Source: Streptomyces sp. WP-1 (GTDB taxonomy: Bacteria > Actinomycetota > Actinomycetes > Streptomycetales > Streptomycetaceae). From it: a stretch of DNA of 64,000 nt. The notes below the pieces were generated by a model. That model ran no database searches. It had not been told where the DNA came from and saw nothing but the letters and a program-made list of their open reading frames with translations. A program made the position numbers and the translations under genes. The DNA lies in NCBI RefSeq assembly GCF_030450125.1, contig NZ_CP123923.1:4898001-4962000 (forward strand), read 5' to 3'. Positions 16,286-24,773 of the stretch are shown piece after piece (the first letter of the stretch is position 1; each line of letters begins with the position of its first letter).

Positions 16286-17518
16286 TTGGCACGGAAGATC
16301 GGCAGCCGGTACACCGCGAACCAGATCCTGGGGCGGGGCAGCGCCGGCACGGTGTGGCTGGGCGAGGGGCCCGAGGGTCCCGTCGCGATCAAGCTGCTGC
16401 GGGAGGACCTCGCCTCGGACCAGGAGCTGGTCGGGCGCTTCGTCCAGGAGCGCACGGCGCTGCTCGGGCTGGAGCACCCGCACATCGTCACCGTGCGCGA
16501 CCTCGTGGTCGACGGCAATGACCTGGCCCTGGTGATGGACCTGGTGCGCGGCACCGATCTGCGCACCCGCCTGGAGCGGGAACGCAGGCTGGCGCCCGAG
16601 GCCGCGGTGGCGATCGTCGCCGATGTCGCGGACGCGCTGGCCGCGGCGCACGCGGCGGGGATCGTGCACCGGGACGTCAAGCCGGAGAACGTGCTGCTCG
16701 ACATGCAGGGCCCGCTCGGCCCCGGCGGGGCGCATCCGGCGCTGCTGACCGACTTCGGGGTCGCCAAGCTGATCGACGCGCCGCGGCGGACGCGCGCCAC
16801 GAAGATCATCGGTACGCCGGACTATCTGGCCCCGGAGATCGTCGAGGGGCTGCCCCCGCGGGCCTCCGTGGACATCTACGCGCTGGCCACGGTGCTGTAC
16901 GAGCTGCTGGCGGGCTTCACGCCGTTCGGCGGCGGCCACCCGGGCGCGGTGCTGCGCCGCCATGTCACCGAGACGGTGGTCCCCCTCCCCGGTATCCCCG
17001 AGGAGCTGTGGCAGCTGCTCGTGCAGTGCCTCGCCAAGGCGCCCGCGTCCCGGCTGCGGGCGTCCGAGCTGGCGGCGCGGCTGCGGGAGCAGCTGCCGAC
17101 GCTGGCCGGGCTGCCGCCGCTGGACGTGGACGAGCCGGACCTCTCGGAGGAGGCGGCCGAGGAGGAACCGGCGGCGCCCGCGGCCCCGGCGGGGGGTGCG
17201 CCGGTACGACGACGGGGCGCGGTCTCCCTCGTCCAGGGCGCCCGGCCCGACTCCAACCGCGACACGCACACGTCGATGCGGGTGCCCGCGCCCGACGAGC
17301 TGGCCGGCGGCGCGCACGGCACGGCCCGGGCACCGCGTCCGGCGGGGGCCCCTCGGCCGGGCTCGGCGAAACACCGCGCGGCGGTGCGCAGGCGGCGGAT
17401 CACGGTGGGGGTGGCCGGGGTGGGGGTGGCCGTGCTGGTGTCGGTCGGCGCGTGGTGGGCGACGTCGGACTCCCCGGCCGACTCCCCGCGCCCGGCATCG
17501 ACATCGTCCGCCCCCTGA
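16286..17518 (+). CDS. pkaB: Eukaryotic-type Ser/Thr protein kinase
   Basis: A 410-residue kinase starting at TTG 16286, with AGGAG five bases upstream. It has the glycine loop LGRGSAGTVWLG, VAIKLLRE, catalytic loop HRDVKPENVLL near residue 127, TDFGVAK and GTPDYLAPEIVEG. A Pro/Ala-rich linker follows, then one membrane span near the C-terminus (VGVAGVGVAVLVSVGAWWAT) and a very short tail, so there is no sensor domain outside the cell. It lies 112 bases downstream of pkaA and is similar in sequence, indicating an old tandem duplication. A weak start codon suggests lower expression than pkaA. The symbol is by synteny. Confidence 0.88.
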   Translation: MARKIGSRYTANQILGRGSAGTVWLGEGPEGPVAIKLLREDLASDQELVGRFVQERTALLGLEHPHIVTVRDLVVDGNDLALVMDLVRGTDLRTRLERERRLAPEAAVAIVADVADALAAAHAAGIVHRDVKPENVLLDMQGPLGPGGAHPALLTDFGVAKLIDAPRRTRATKIIGTPDYLAPEIVEGLPPRASVDIYALATVLYELLAGFTPFGGGHPGAVLRRHVTETVVPLPGIPEELWQLLVQCLAKAPASRLRASELAARLREQLPTLAGLPPLDVDEPDLSEEAAEEEPAAPAAPAGGAPVRRRGAVSLVQGARPDSNRDTHTSMRVPAPDELAGGAHGTARAPRPAGAPRPGSAKHRAAVRRRRITVGVAGVGVAVLVSVGAWWATSDSPADSPRPASTSSAP

Positions 17519-17674
17519 CCCCCTTTCCCCCCACCCACCCGCATCGGTCGGCTGGAAAGCCCGGCACCCCCTCGCCGCTTCTCAGACGCCCACCCAGCAG
17601 CCCGCCGAGCCCGACGGGCGCGCGGACCAGACCCGGGCGCAAGCAGCGCGGCGGAGGTCGCTTGCCACAGCCGT

Positions 17675-17680
17675 TACGCT
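17675..17680 (+). promoter_or_regulatory. Putative -10 element of prfB (leaderless mRNA)
   Basis: TACGCT (TANNNT type) ends six bases before the prfB GTG, so transcription would begin at or next to the start codon. No Shine-Dalgarno sequence is present. Confidence 0.4.
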
Positions 17681-17686
17681 TGAACC

Positions 17687-18793
17687 GTGGCAGTCGTCGA
17701 TGTTTCCGAAGAGCTGAAGTCCCTCTCCTCGACCATGGAGTCGATCGAGGCCGTCCTGGACCTCGACAAGCTGAGGGCAGATATCGCCGCGCTTGAGGAG
17801 CAGGCGGCGGTCCCGTCCCTGTGGGACAACCCGGACGAGGCGCAGAAGATCACCAGCAAGCTCTCCCACCTCCAGGCCGAGGTCAGGAAGGCGGAGGCGC
17901 TGCGCGGTCGCATCGACGACCTCTCGGTCCTCTTCGAGATGGCCGAGGAGGAGGACGACCCGGACACCCGCGCCGAGGCCGAGTCCGAGCTGGCCGCCGT
18001 ACGCAAGGCGCTGGACGAGATGGAGGTCCGTACCCTCCTGTCCGGCGAGTACGACTCCCGTGAGGCTCTGGTCAACATCCGCGCCGAGGCCGGCGGTGTC
18101 GACGCCGCCGACTTCGCCGAGAAGCTCCAGCGCATGTACCTGCGCTGGGCCGAGCAGCGCGGCTACAAGACGGAACTCATCGAGACGTCGTACGCCGAAG
18201 AGGCCGGCATCAAGTCGACCACCTTCTCCGTGCAGGCGCCGTACGCCTACGGCACCCTCTCCGTCGAGCAGGGCACCCACCGGCTGGTGCGCATCTCGCC
18301 CTTCGACAACCAGGGCCGCCGCCAGACGTCCTTCGCCGGTGTCGAGGTGCTGCCCGTGGTCGAGCAGTCCGACCACGTCGAGATCGACGAGTCCGAGCTG
18401 CGCATCGACGTCTACCGCTCCTCCGGTCCCGGCGGCCAGGGCGTCAACACGACCGACTCCGCGGTCCGCATCACCCACCTGCCCACCGGCATCGTGGTCT
18501 CCTGCCAGAACGAGCGGTCGCAGATCCAGAACCGCGCCACCGCGATGAACGTCCTCCAGGCCAAGCTGCTGGAGCGCCGCCGCCAGGAGGAGCAGGCCAG
18601 GATGGACGCCCTGAAGGGCGACGGCGGCAACTCCTGGGGCAACCAGATGCGTTCGTACGTGCTGCACCCGTACCAGATGGTCAAGGACCTGCGCACCGAG
18701 CACGAGGTCGGCAACCCCGAGGCCGTGTTCAACGGTGAGATCGACGGTTTCCTGGAAGCCGGAATCCGCTGGCGCAAGCAGCAGGAGAAGTAA
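17687..18793 (+). CDS. prfB: Peptide chain release factor 2
   Basis: A 368-residue class I release factor that recognises UGA and UAA stops. The tripeptide anticodon SPF is near residue 204 ([16 protein letters not shown]), and the peptidyl-transferase GGQ motif near 248 ([15 protein letters not shown]). The reading frame is continuous from the GTG through the coiled-coil domain 1 ([18 protein letters not shown]). Unlike E. coli prfB it therefore has no in-frame UGA requiring programmed +1 frameshifting, so autoregulation by that route is absent. A strong terminator follows at 18809. Confidence 0.97.
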   Translation: MAVVDVSEELKSLSSTMESIEAVLDLDKLRADIAALEEQAAVPSLWDNPDEAQKITSKLSHLQAEVRKAEALRGRIDDLSVLFEMAEEEDDPDTRAEAESELAAVRKALDEMEVRTLLSGEYDSREALVNIRAEAGGVDAADFAEKLQRMYLRWAEQRGYKTELIETSYAEEAGIKSTTFSVQAPYAYGTLSVEQGTHRLVRISPFDNQGRRQTSFAGVEVLPVVEQSDHVEIDESELRIDVYRSSGPGGQGVNTTDSAVRITHLPTGIVVSCQNERSQIQNRATAMNVLQAKLLERRRQEEQARMDALKGDGGNSWGNQMRSYVLHPYQMVKDLRTEHEVGNPEAVFNGEIDGFLEAGIRWRKQQEK

Positions 18794-18808
18794 CTTTGTC
18801 GACATGAC

Positions 18809-18838
18809 AACTGCCGCCCGAGTGGCGGCAGTTGTTGT
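18809..18838 (+). terminator. Rho-independent terminator of prfB
   Basis: Perfect 10-bp arms AACTGCCGCC (18809-18818) and GGCGGCAGTT (18824-18833) with loop CGAGT, followed by a T-rich tract. Confidence 0.9.
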
Positions 18839-19099
18839 TTTGCCCGGCTTTTACATCACAGTCACACACTCCGAATACCCCTGAAAGCCCTCCCCTTCGG
18901 GCAAAGCGGCCAGAACGCTCTTGACGTTGCTTTGAAAAATCGGAAGGGTGAGCGCGGCATGCGTGTATCTGGGGTGCATGTGAACCGGGGGTGCCGAATC
19001 GCTCGGCCTTGATTCGGGCTTCGTCAGCCGCTTCCGTCGATCACGGCCAGCCCCACCGCGCGGCCTCACTGACGAACAGCTACTGGGGGTAGCAACCAT
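18839..19099 (+). promoter_or_regulatory. Leader region of the LAETG surface-protein gene
   Basis: No gene was found. A TTGACG hexamer near 18920 is the best -35 candidate, but no well-spaced TANNNT follows. The stretch is less GC-rich than its surroundings. I found no c-di-AMP riboswitch-like consensus, which some Streptomyces wall genes carry. Confidence 0.3.
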
Positions 19100-19975
19100 A
19101 TGACGAAGAAGACGCGGATCCGGGTCGCGCGGATAGCCGCGGGCGCCGTGATCGCGGCCGGTGCGTCCCTGACCGCCGCCGGTGCGGCCTCCGCCCTGGA
19201 CCTCGACGTCCACGCGGGCCCGATCAACCTCGGTGTGAAGGCCGACGGCTGCGACCCTGTCGGAGTCTGCGACACGACCGGCGGGGACGACACCACCACC
19301 TCCACGGGTGGCGACGACACCACGACCACCGGTGGTGACGACACCACGACGACCACGGGTGGCGACGACAGCACCACGTCCACCGGTGGCGACGACACCA
19401 CGACGACCACGGGCGGTGACGACACCACCACGTCCACGGGTGGCGACGACAGCACCACGTCCACCGGTGGCGACGACACCACGACCTCCACGGGCGGTGA
19501 CGACACCACCACGTCCACCGGCGGGGACGACACCACCACCGGTGGCGACCAGACCACCGGCGGCACCCCGACCACCGGCGGCGACACCACCGGCGGGCAC
19601 CAGACCACCGGCGGCGGCGACACCACGGGCGGCCACCAGACCACCGGCGGCAACGGCAACTCCGGCGGCAACGGCACCGGCGGTGGCACCGGCGGCGGCG
19701 GTCACCACGGCGGCGGCACCGGCGGCGGTTCCGGCACCGGTGGCGACAGCCCCCAGGGCGGCGGCAACGACAACGTCTCCCAGGAGGAGGGCTCCTCGGC
19801 CCTCACCGACACCGGCTCGGACAACCCGCAGCCGCAGACCGGTGGCAAGCAGCTCGCCGAGACCGGTGCCGGGCAGACCACGTTCCTGGTCATCGGCGCC
19901 GCGACGATGATCGCCGGCGGCATCGGCTTCCGCGTCCTGCCGCGCCTGGCGGGCCGTGGCGGCGCGGCCGCCTGA
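19100..19975 (+). CDS. Cell-wall-anchored Thr/Gly/Asp-repeat protein with LAETG sortase signal
   Basis: A 291-residue secreted protein. The signal peptide is MTKKTRIRVARIAAGAVIAA with a likely AxA cut after AASA near residue 33. A short mature head (LDLDVHAGPINLGVKADGCD) is followed by a tandem array of TTTSTGGDD-type repeats, then a Gly/His-rich stretch. The C-terminus is a sortase signal: LAETG, a hydrophobic span (TTFLVIGAATMIAGGIGF) and a basic tail (RVLPRLAGRGG). LAxTG is the motif used by Streptomyces class E sortases, which also anchor long chaplins. Role inferred: a surface stalk or wall spacer. ATG 19100 has a GGGGG site about 10 bases upstream. Confidence 0.9.
   Translation: MTKKTRIRVARIAAGAVIAAGASLTAAGAASALDLDVHAGPINLGVKADGCDPVGVCDTTGGDDTTTSTGGDDTTTTGGDDTTTTTGGDDSTTSTGGDDTTTTTGGDDTTTSTGGDDSTTSTGGDDTTTSTGGDDTTTSTGGDDTTTGGDQTTGGTPTTGGDTTGGHQTTGGGDTTGGHQTTGGNGNSGGNGTGGGTGGGGHHGGGTGGGSGTGGDSPQGGGNDNVSQEEGSSALTDTGSDNPQPQTGGKQLAETGAGQTTFLVIGAATMIAGGIGFRVLPRLAGRGGAAA
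19280..19560 (+). repeat. Tandem 24/27-bp coding repeats (TTT[ST]TGGDD)
   Basis: About eleven copies of a 7-9-residue unit ending GGDD, with unit variants TTTST, TTTTT, STTST and shorter TTT. Units differ mainly at synonymous positions, as expected for slippage- and recombination-prone DNA; copy number is likely to vary between strains. It is coding, not CRISPR: there is no spacer structure. Confidence 0.9.
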
Positions 19976-20007
19976 CGGCAGCCGTCCGCACACCCGGCGT
20001 ACGCCAC

Positions 20008-20036
20008 AGGGCCCGGAGCTTCCCGCTCCGGGCCCT
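20008..20036 (+). terminator. Strong hairpin terminator, probably bidirectional
   Basis: Perfect 12-bp arms AGGGCCCGGAGC (20008-20019) and GCTCCGGGCCCT (20025-20036) with loop TTCCC, between two convergent genes. Confidence 0.8.
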
Positions 20037-20076
20037 GACGGGTTTCTGGGGCTTTTCTCGGCCGCTTCTTACCTGG

Positions 20077-20268
20077 TCAGACGGTCTGGTGGGCCAGCAG
20101 CGCCACCGCGGCGATCAGCACCGCCAGCAGCGCGATCAGCGCCATCGGATTGATCCCGCCCAGGAAGCCTTCCTGCTGAAGACGCTCGCGGTTGGCACGG
20201 CACACCGGGCACCGGCCCTCGCTCACGGGCGCCGCGCAGTTCGCGCACACCAACCGGTCGTACGTCAT
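20077..20268 (-). CDS. Small zinc-ribbon membrane protein
   Basis: A 63-residue protein. The N-terminal half has two CxxC knuckles (CANCAAPV and CPVCRANR) typical of a zinc ribbon. The C-terminal half is one hydrophobic span ([17 protein letters not shown]). The function is unknown. It diverges from ftsE, with 284 bases between the starts, and its position next to ftsEX matches other Streptomyces genomes as I recall them. It ends convergently with the LAETG gene over a shared hairpin. Confidence 0.8.
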   Translation of the reverse strand: MTYDRLVCANCAAPVSEGRCPVCRANRERLQQEGFLGGINPMALIALLAVLIAAVALLAHQTV

Positions 20269-20552
20269 GCGCTCGCCCTCCTCGCACCGGCCGTATCACT
20301 TCGTACAACGCGCACAGGAACGCGAACGTTCCCCTCCCACTGTGCCAGTTTCCGCCGCGCCGTGCGCGGGGCCCGTGCCGCGGCGCCCGGAAAGGCCGTC
20401 ACCGCGCCCGTCTCCGCGCCCGTCTCCGCGCCCGGACCGGCGACCGGTGCAAAAGCGTACAAGTCTTGCCCAACCTCAGCCTGCGCCTGCGCTTGCGCAC
20501 CCGGTTCGCGTATGGTCACGCTCATCTACCCCCGGCGACCCGTGGTGCATCC

Positions 20553-21242
20553 GTGATCCGATTCGACAATGTCTCCAAGGTCTACCCCAAGCAGACCCGT
20601 CCCGCACTCAGGGATGTCTCCCTGGAAGTGGAAAAGGGCGAGTTCGTCTTCCTCGTGGGGTCCTCCGGCTCCGGAAAGTCCACCTTCCTGCGGCTGGTCC
20701 TCCGTGAGGAGCGGTGCAGCCACGGCCAGGTGCACGTGCTGGGCAAGGACCTCGCCCGCCTCTCCAACTGGAAGGTGCCGCAGATGCGCCGCCAGCTGGG
20801 GACCGTCTTCCAGGACTTCCGCCTGCTGCCCAACAAGACGGTCGCGGAGAACGTGGCCTTCGCGCAGGAGGTGATCGGCAAGTCCCGCGGTGAGATCCGC
20901 AAGTCCGTGCCCCAGGTGCTCGACCTCGTCGGCCTCGGCGGCAAGGAGGACCGGATGCCCGGCGAGCTGTCCGGCGGTGAGCAGCAGCGGGTGGCCATCG
21001 CGCGCGCGTTCGTCAACCGGCCCAAGCTGCTGATCGCCGACGAGCCCACCGGCAACCTCGACCCGCAGACCTCCGTCGGCATCATGAAGCTGCTCGACCG
21101 GATCAACCGGACGGGCACCACCGTCATCATGGCGACGCACGACCAGAACATCGTGGACCAGATGCGCAAGCGCGTCATCGAGCTGGAGAAGGGCCGCCTC
21201 GTCCGCGACCAGACCCGCGGCGTCTACGGCTACCAGCACTGA
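20553..21242 (+). CDS. ftsE: Cell-division ATP-binding protein FtsE
   Basis: A 229-residue ABC ATPase. Walker [10 protein letters not shown] is near residue 38, signature LSGGEQQR near 138, Walker B LLIADEP near 160, and the H-loop is in MATHDQ. With FtsX it forms a transmembrane complex that signals to peptidoglycan hydrolases at the division site. The GTG at 20553 gives the canonical FtsE N-terminus ([12 protein letters not shown]). ftsX follows after 43 bases. A TATGGT element at 20511-20516 is a candidate -10. In Streptomyces the target hydrolase is presumably an NlpC/P60-type enzyme; no such gene is in the window. Confidence 0.97.
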   Translation: MIRFDNVSKVYPKQTRPALRDVSLEVEKGEFVFLVGSSGSGKSTFLRLVLREERCSHGQVHVLGKDLARLSNWKVPQMRRQLGTVFQDFRLLPNKTVAENVAFAQEVIGKSRGEIRKSVPQVLDLVGLGGKEDRMPGELSGGEQQRVAIARAFVNRPKLLIADEPTGNLDPQTSVGIMKLLDRINRTGTTVIMATHDQNIVDQMRKRVIELEKGRLVRDQTRGVYGYQH

Positions 21243-21285
21243 CCGCGCGCCCCAGTTCGTCCACGGAAAGGCACAACCCGACGCC

Positions 21286-22203
21286 ATGCGCCCCCAGTTC
21301 GTCCTGTCGGAGATCGGTGTCGGTCTCCGCCGCAATCTGACGATGACCTTCGCGGTCATCGTCTCCGTCGCCCTGTCCCTGGCCCTCTTCGGCGGCTCCC
21401 TGCTGATGAGCGACCAGGTGAGCACCATGAAGGGCTACTGGTACGACAAGGTCAACGTCTCGATCTTCCTGTGCAACAAGCACGACGCCGAGCAGGACGT
21501 GCACTGCGCCAAGGGCGCGGTCACCGAGGACCAGAAGAAGCAGATCCTCTCCGACCTGCAGAAGATGCCGATCGTCGAGAAGGTGTCGTACGAGTCGCAG
21601 GACCAGGCGTACAAGCACTACAAGGAGCAGTTCGGCAACTCCCCGCTGGCCGGCTCGCTGACGCCGGACCAGATGCAGGAGTCGTACCGGATCAAGCTCA
21701 AGGACCCGCAGAAGTACCAGGTGGTCGCGACCGCGTTCAACGGGCGCGACGGCGTGCAGTCGGTGCAGGACCAGAAGGGCATCCTGGACAACCTCTTCCA
21801 GCTGCTCAACCTGATGAACCGGGGCGCGCTCGGCGTGATGGCGCTCATGCTGTTCGTGGCGCTGCTGCTGATCGTCAACACCGTGCGCGTGTCGGCGTTC
21901 AGCCGTCGGCGTGAGACCGGGATCATGCGCCTGGTCGGCGCCTCCGGCTTCTACATCCAGGCGCCGTTCATCGCCGAGGCCGCGGTCGCCGGGCTCATCG
22001 GCGGCGGACTCGCCTGCGTCTTCCTGGTGGTCGGCCGGTACTTCACCATCGACCACGGCATGGATCTGTCCCACAAGCTGACGCTGATCAACTTCGTCGG
22101 CTGGGACTCGGTGCTGACCAAGCTGCCGCTGATCCTCGCGACCAGTGTGCTGATGCCGTCCCTGGCCGCGTTCTTCGCGTTGCGCAAGTACCTGAAGGTG
22201 TGA
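21286..22203 (+). CDS. ftsX: Cell-division permease-like protein FtsX
   Basis: A 305-residue membrane protein with the FtsX fold. One N-terminal span (LTMTFAVIVSVALSLALFGG) is followed by an extracellular domain of about 120 residues and three C-terminal spans (MLFVALLLIVNTVRVSAF, AAVAGLIGGGLACVFLVV, and a last span near LILATSVLMPSLAAF). The extracellular domain holds two Cys (LCNKHDAEQDVHCAKG) that could form a disulfide. It does not transport; it transmits FtsE ATPase state to a wall hydrolase. It is co-transcribed with ftsE and followed by an S41 protease gene that has its own likely promoter. Confidence 0.96.
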   Translation: MRPQFVLSEIGVGLRRNLTMTFAVIVSVALSLALFGGSLLMSDQVSTMKGYWYDKVNVSIFLCNKHDAEQDVHCAKGAVTEDQKKQILSDLQKMPIVEKVSYESQDQAYKHYKEQFGNSPLAGSLTPDQMQESYRIKLKDPQKYQVVATAFNGRDGVQSVQDQKGILDNLFQLLNLMNRGALGVMALMLFVALLLIVNTVRVSAFSRRRETGIMRLVGASGFYIQAPFIAEAAVAGLIGGGLACVFLVVGRYFTIDHGMDLSHKLTLINFVGWDSVLTKLPLILATSVLMPSLAAFFALRKYLKV

Positions 22204-22257
22204 CGCAAACCAAGGCGGTGGGCGGGGCAACGGGCCGTGACGGCGGGCCCGTTGTCC

Positions 22258-22263
22258 TAGACT
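22258..22263 (+). promoter_or_regulatory. Putative -10 element of the S41 protease gene (leaderless)
   Basis: TAGACT ends seven bases before ATG 22271 with no ribosome-binding site between, so the transcript probably begins at the start codon. GTGACG (22237-22242) is a possible -35 with short spacing. Confidence 0.45.
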
Positions 22264-22270
22264 CACCGCC

Positions 22271-23437
22271 ATGTCCGGCCGAGACCCGCTCTGTCCGCCT
22301 CACCGCGCCCGCCAAGGGGCCGCGCTGACCTTGGTCTTCGCCGGAGTCCTCGTCGCCGGAGCGGTCACCGGGGCCTTTCCGGACCCCGGTCATCCGGCCC
22401 GCCGTACGACGACGGTGCCCGTGGGCGCCGCACGCGACGAGGGCGTACGGGAGGCCGCCGCCCGCGCGATGGCCGACGGCACGTCCCCGATGGAGGCCGC
22501 CGAGCGGGCCGTCAGCCGCAGCGGCGACCGCTGGGGCGCCGTCTACTCCGAGGGCGAGTACCAGGAGTTCCAGGACTCCCTCGACGGCCGCTACACCGGC
22601 GTGGGCCTGTCCGCGGCGCGGGAACAGGACGGCCGTATCGAGGTCACCGAAGTGCGGCCCGGCTCGCCCGCCGCCGCGGCCGGCATCCGCACCGGCGACC
22701 GGCTGCGCAGCGTGGACGGCGCCCGCGCCGACGGCCTCCCGGTCACCGAGGTGGTCGCCCGGCTGCGCGGCGACGCCGACGACGCGCCCGCCGGTACGAC
22801 CGTCACGCTCGGCCTCCAGCGCGGCACCCGCGCCTGGTCCGAGACGCTGCGCCGGGCGACGCTGACCACCGACTCGGTGAGCGTCCGCCGGCTGTCGGTG
22901 CGGACCACCCTGATCAGGATCGCCGCCTTCACCAAGGGCACCGGCGCCCAGGTCCGCGAGGCGCTGCGGGCCGCCCCGGCCGGCGACGGCATCGTCCTGG
23001 ACCTGCGCGGCAACTCCGGGGGCCTGGTCACCGAGGCCGTGGCCACCGCCTCCGCCTTCCTGGACGGCGGCCTGGTCGCCACCTACGACGTCGACGGTGC
23101 CCAGCGCGCCCTGCACGCCACGCCCGGCGGGGACACCACCCGTCCCCTGGTCGCCCTGGTCGACGGCGGCACCATGAGCGCGGCCGAGCTGCTCACCGGC
23201 GCCCTCCAGGACCGGGGCCGGGCGGTCGTGATCGGCTCGCGCACCTTCGGCAAGGGCTCCATCCAGATGCCGACGAGCCTCCCGGACGGCGCGGTGGCCG
23301 AGCTGACCGTGGGCCACTACCGCACCCCGTCCGGGCACGCGGTCGACGGCCGGGGCATCACCCCCGACCTGGAGGCCGGGGACGGCGTCCTGCGACGCGC
23401 CGAGACCGTGCTCACCGGCCTGGGCGACGCCGATTAA
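22271..23437 (+). CDS. S41-family C-terminal processing peptidase
   Basis: A 388-residue serine protease outside the membrane. It has an N-terminal signal anchor ([21 protein letters not shown]), a helical region, a PDZ domain at about 105-190 ([24 protein letters not shown]) and the S41 catalytic domain. The nucleophile Ser is in [14 protein letters not shown] and the general-base Lys in [12 protein letters not shown], the usual Ser-Lys dyad. It sits between ftsX and smpB as in other Streptomyces. The substrate is unknown; the context suggests division or envelope protein turnover. The gene appears to have its own leaderless promoter. Confidence 0.93.
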   Translation: MSGRDPLCPPHRARQGAALTLVFAGVLVAGAVTGAFPDPGHPARRTTTVPVGAARDEGVREAAARAMADGTSPMEAAERAVSRSGDRWGAVYSEGEYQEFQDSLDGRYTGVGLSAAREQDGRIEVTEVRPGSPAAAAGIRTGDRLRSVDGARADGLPVTEVVARLRGDADDAPAGTTVTLGLQRGTRAWSETLRRATLTTDSVSVRRLSVRTTLIRIAAFTKGTGAQVREALRAAPAGDGIVLDLRGNSGGLVTEAVATASAFLDGGLVATYDVDGAQRALHATPGGDTTRPLVALVDGGTMSAAELLTGALQDRGRAVVIGSRTFGKGSIQMPTSLPDGAVAELTVGHYRTPSGHAVDGRGITPDLEAGDGVLRRAETVLTGLGDAD

Positions 23438-23483
23438 AGGCCTGGCCGCGAGCCCCCCTCGTAGTGCGAAAATGGACGGCACT

Positions 23484-24038
23484 ATGAGCAAGGGAATGTA
23501 CGTACCCAAGGAGTCCCAGCCCAAGCAGGGCGGCGGGGCGGGCAAGGCCAGGGACGGCGAGAAGGGCGGCCAGCGCAAGATCGTCGCCCAGAACAAGAAG
23601 GCCCGGCACGACTACGCGATCATCGACACCTACGAGGCCGGCATCGTGCTCACCGGCACCGAGGTCAAGTCGCTGCGCGAGGGCCGGACCTCGCTGACCG
23701 ACGGCTTCGTCCAGATCGACCGGGGCGAGGCGTGGCTGCACAACGCCCACATCCCGGAGTACCACCAGGGCAGCTGGACCAACCACTCCGCGCGCCGCAA
23801 GCGCAAGCTGCTGCTGCACCGCGAGGAGATCGACAAGCTGGAGTCCAAGGCCCAGGAGACCGGGCACACCATCGTGCCGCTCGCCCTGTACTTCCGGGAC
23901 GGCCGCGCGAAGGCCGAGATCGCGCTCGCCCGGGGCAAGAAGGAGTACGACAAGCGGCAGACCCTGCGGGAGAAGCAGGACCGGCGCGAGTCGGACCGCG
24001 CCATCGCGGCGGCGAAGCGCAGGCAGCGCGGCGTGTAG
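23484..24038 (+). CDS. smpB: SsrA-binding protein SmpB
   Basis: A 184-residue RNA-binding protein that carries tmRNA to stalled ribosomes. Conserved blocks are present: [45 protein letters not shown] and the basic C-terminal tail ([18 protein letters not shown]). An Actinobacteria-type N-terminal extension ([13 protein letters not shown]...) precedes the core. Start choice is uncertain: ATGs at 23472, 23484 and 23496 are in frame and none has a clear ribosome-binding site. The partner RNA gene ssrA starts 93 bases downstream under its own promoter. Confidence 0.96.
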   Translation: MSKGMYVPKESQPKQGGGAGKARDGEKGGQRKIVAQNKKARHDYAIIDTYEAGIVLTGTEVKSLREGRTSLTDGFVQIDRGEAWLHNAHIPEYHQGSWTNHSARRKRKLLLHREEIDKLESKAQETGHTIVPLALYFRDGRAKAEIALARGKKEYDKRQTLREKQDRRESDRAIAAAKRRQRGV

Positions 24039-24041
24039 GGC

Positions 24042-24068
24042 GGGAATACGGTGGCACGGAGCCGCGTT
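24042..24068 (+). promoter_or_regulatory. Sigma-R-type promoter of ssrA
   Basis: GGGAAT (24042-24047), exactly 18 bases, then GTT (24066-24068): a full match to the Streptomyces sigma-R (thiol-oxidative stress) consensus GGAAT-N18-GTT. It predicts a start near 24075, so a 5' leader of about 55 bases would be removed from tmRNA. A housekeeping-like TACGAT at 24076-24081 may be a second promoter. Confidence 0.7.
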
Positions 24069-24130
24069 GTTCCCGTACGATGGCGGCAGCATCGGACGTG
24101 AGCCCGGTGCGCACCTTGAAAAAACAACAT

Positions 24131-24496
24131 GGGGATGATCGGTTTCGACAGCGGCTGTCGAAGCAGGGGAAGCGTGTCGAGGAAGCGGCCATGATCTCGT
24201 AAACCACAGGCCGAAACCAATAATCGCCAACACCAAGCGCGATTCCTTCGCCCTCGCTGCCTAAGTAGCGACTTGCGAAGTGTCAGCCCGGGGCTGTTCC
24301 CGACCCGGATCCTGGCATCAGCTAGGGGACTAAACCTTGATCCCGGTCACGGGGTGAAGAGGGAAATCAAACAGTGACTGAGCCCGTCGGCGACTTGTTC
24401 GCGTGATCGCCGGGGCTGAGAAAATCACAGCGAACTGCGCACGGAGAAGCCCTGATTCCGCACCGTTGGACGCGGGTTCGATTCCCGCCATCTCCA
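24131..24496 (+). ncRNA. ssrA: Transfer-messenger RNA (tmRNA)
   Basis: The RNA rescues stalled ribosomes and tags nascent peptides. The 5' end GGGGATGATCGGTTTCGACA pairs (GGGGAUG) with CAUCUCC near the 3' end. The T-arm has GGTTCGATTCCCGCC. The tag frame runs from GCC 24226 to TAA 24264 and encodes ANTKRDSFALAA, ending in the ALAA degron recognised by ClpXP. The mature end is at the discriminator A 24496; the genome continues CGA, so CCA is not encoded and must be added. The tag is 12 residues, shorter than other Streptomyces tags I recall. smpB lies just upstream. Confidence 0.96.
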
Positions 24497-24529
24497 CGAA
24501 CTCCCTCCGGGGAGTGACCCCATGTGGGC

Positions 24530-24562
24530 AAAGGCCCCGTCGCTTCACGCGGCGGGGCCTTT
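24530..24562 (+). terminator. Rho-independent terminator of ssrA
   Basis: Arms AAAGGCCCCG-T-CGC and GCG-G-CGGGGCCTTT around loop TTCA, ending in a T-rich tract. Confidence 0.85.
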
Positions 24563-24773
24563 GTCATGCGCCGATATCACCGGCTCAGCCGTGCCGGCCG
24601 TGGCCACACAGGGACGGTGCGCGCGCTGCCGCACCTCCGCGAGGACCACGGCACGGGCCGTACGCCCCTCGAACGAACCCTGCCCGGCCCGCGCCCCGGG
24701 ACCGCCGACCGCCTCACCGCCGCGGGCGCGGTGCGAGCCGGGCCGGCGGTGTGCGTCAGGCGGGCGGTGTGCG

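Noticed and set aside
17687..17800. Programmed +1 frameshift in prfB.
   Set aside because: The frame is continuous from the GTG with no in-frame UGA near codon 25, so no recoding is needed.
18839..19099. Possible c-di-AMP (ydaO-type) riboswitch before the LAETG gene.
   Set aside because: I could not find the conserved riboswitch core motifs, only an AT-richer leader.
19280..19560. Regular repeats that could suggest a CRISPR array.
   Set aside because: The units are contiguous, in frame and encode TTT[ST]TGGDD; there are no unique spacers and no cas genes.
20318..20331. GAAC-N6-GTTC near the zinc-ribbon/ftsE divergent region, resembling a LexA box.
   Set aside because: Actinobacterial LexA sites need GAAC-N4-GTTC spacing.
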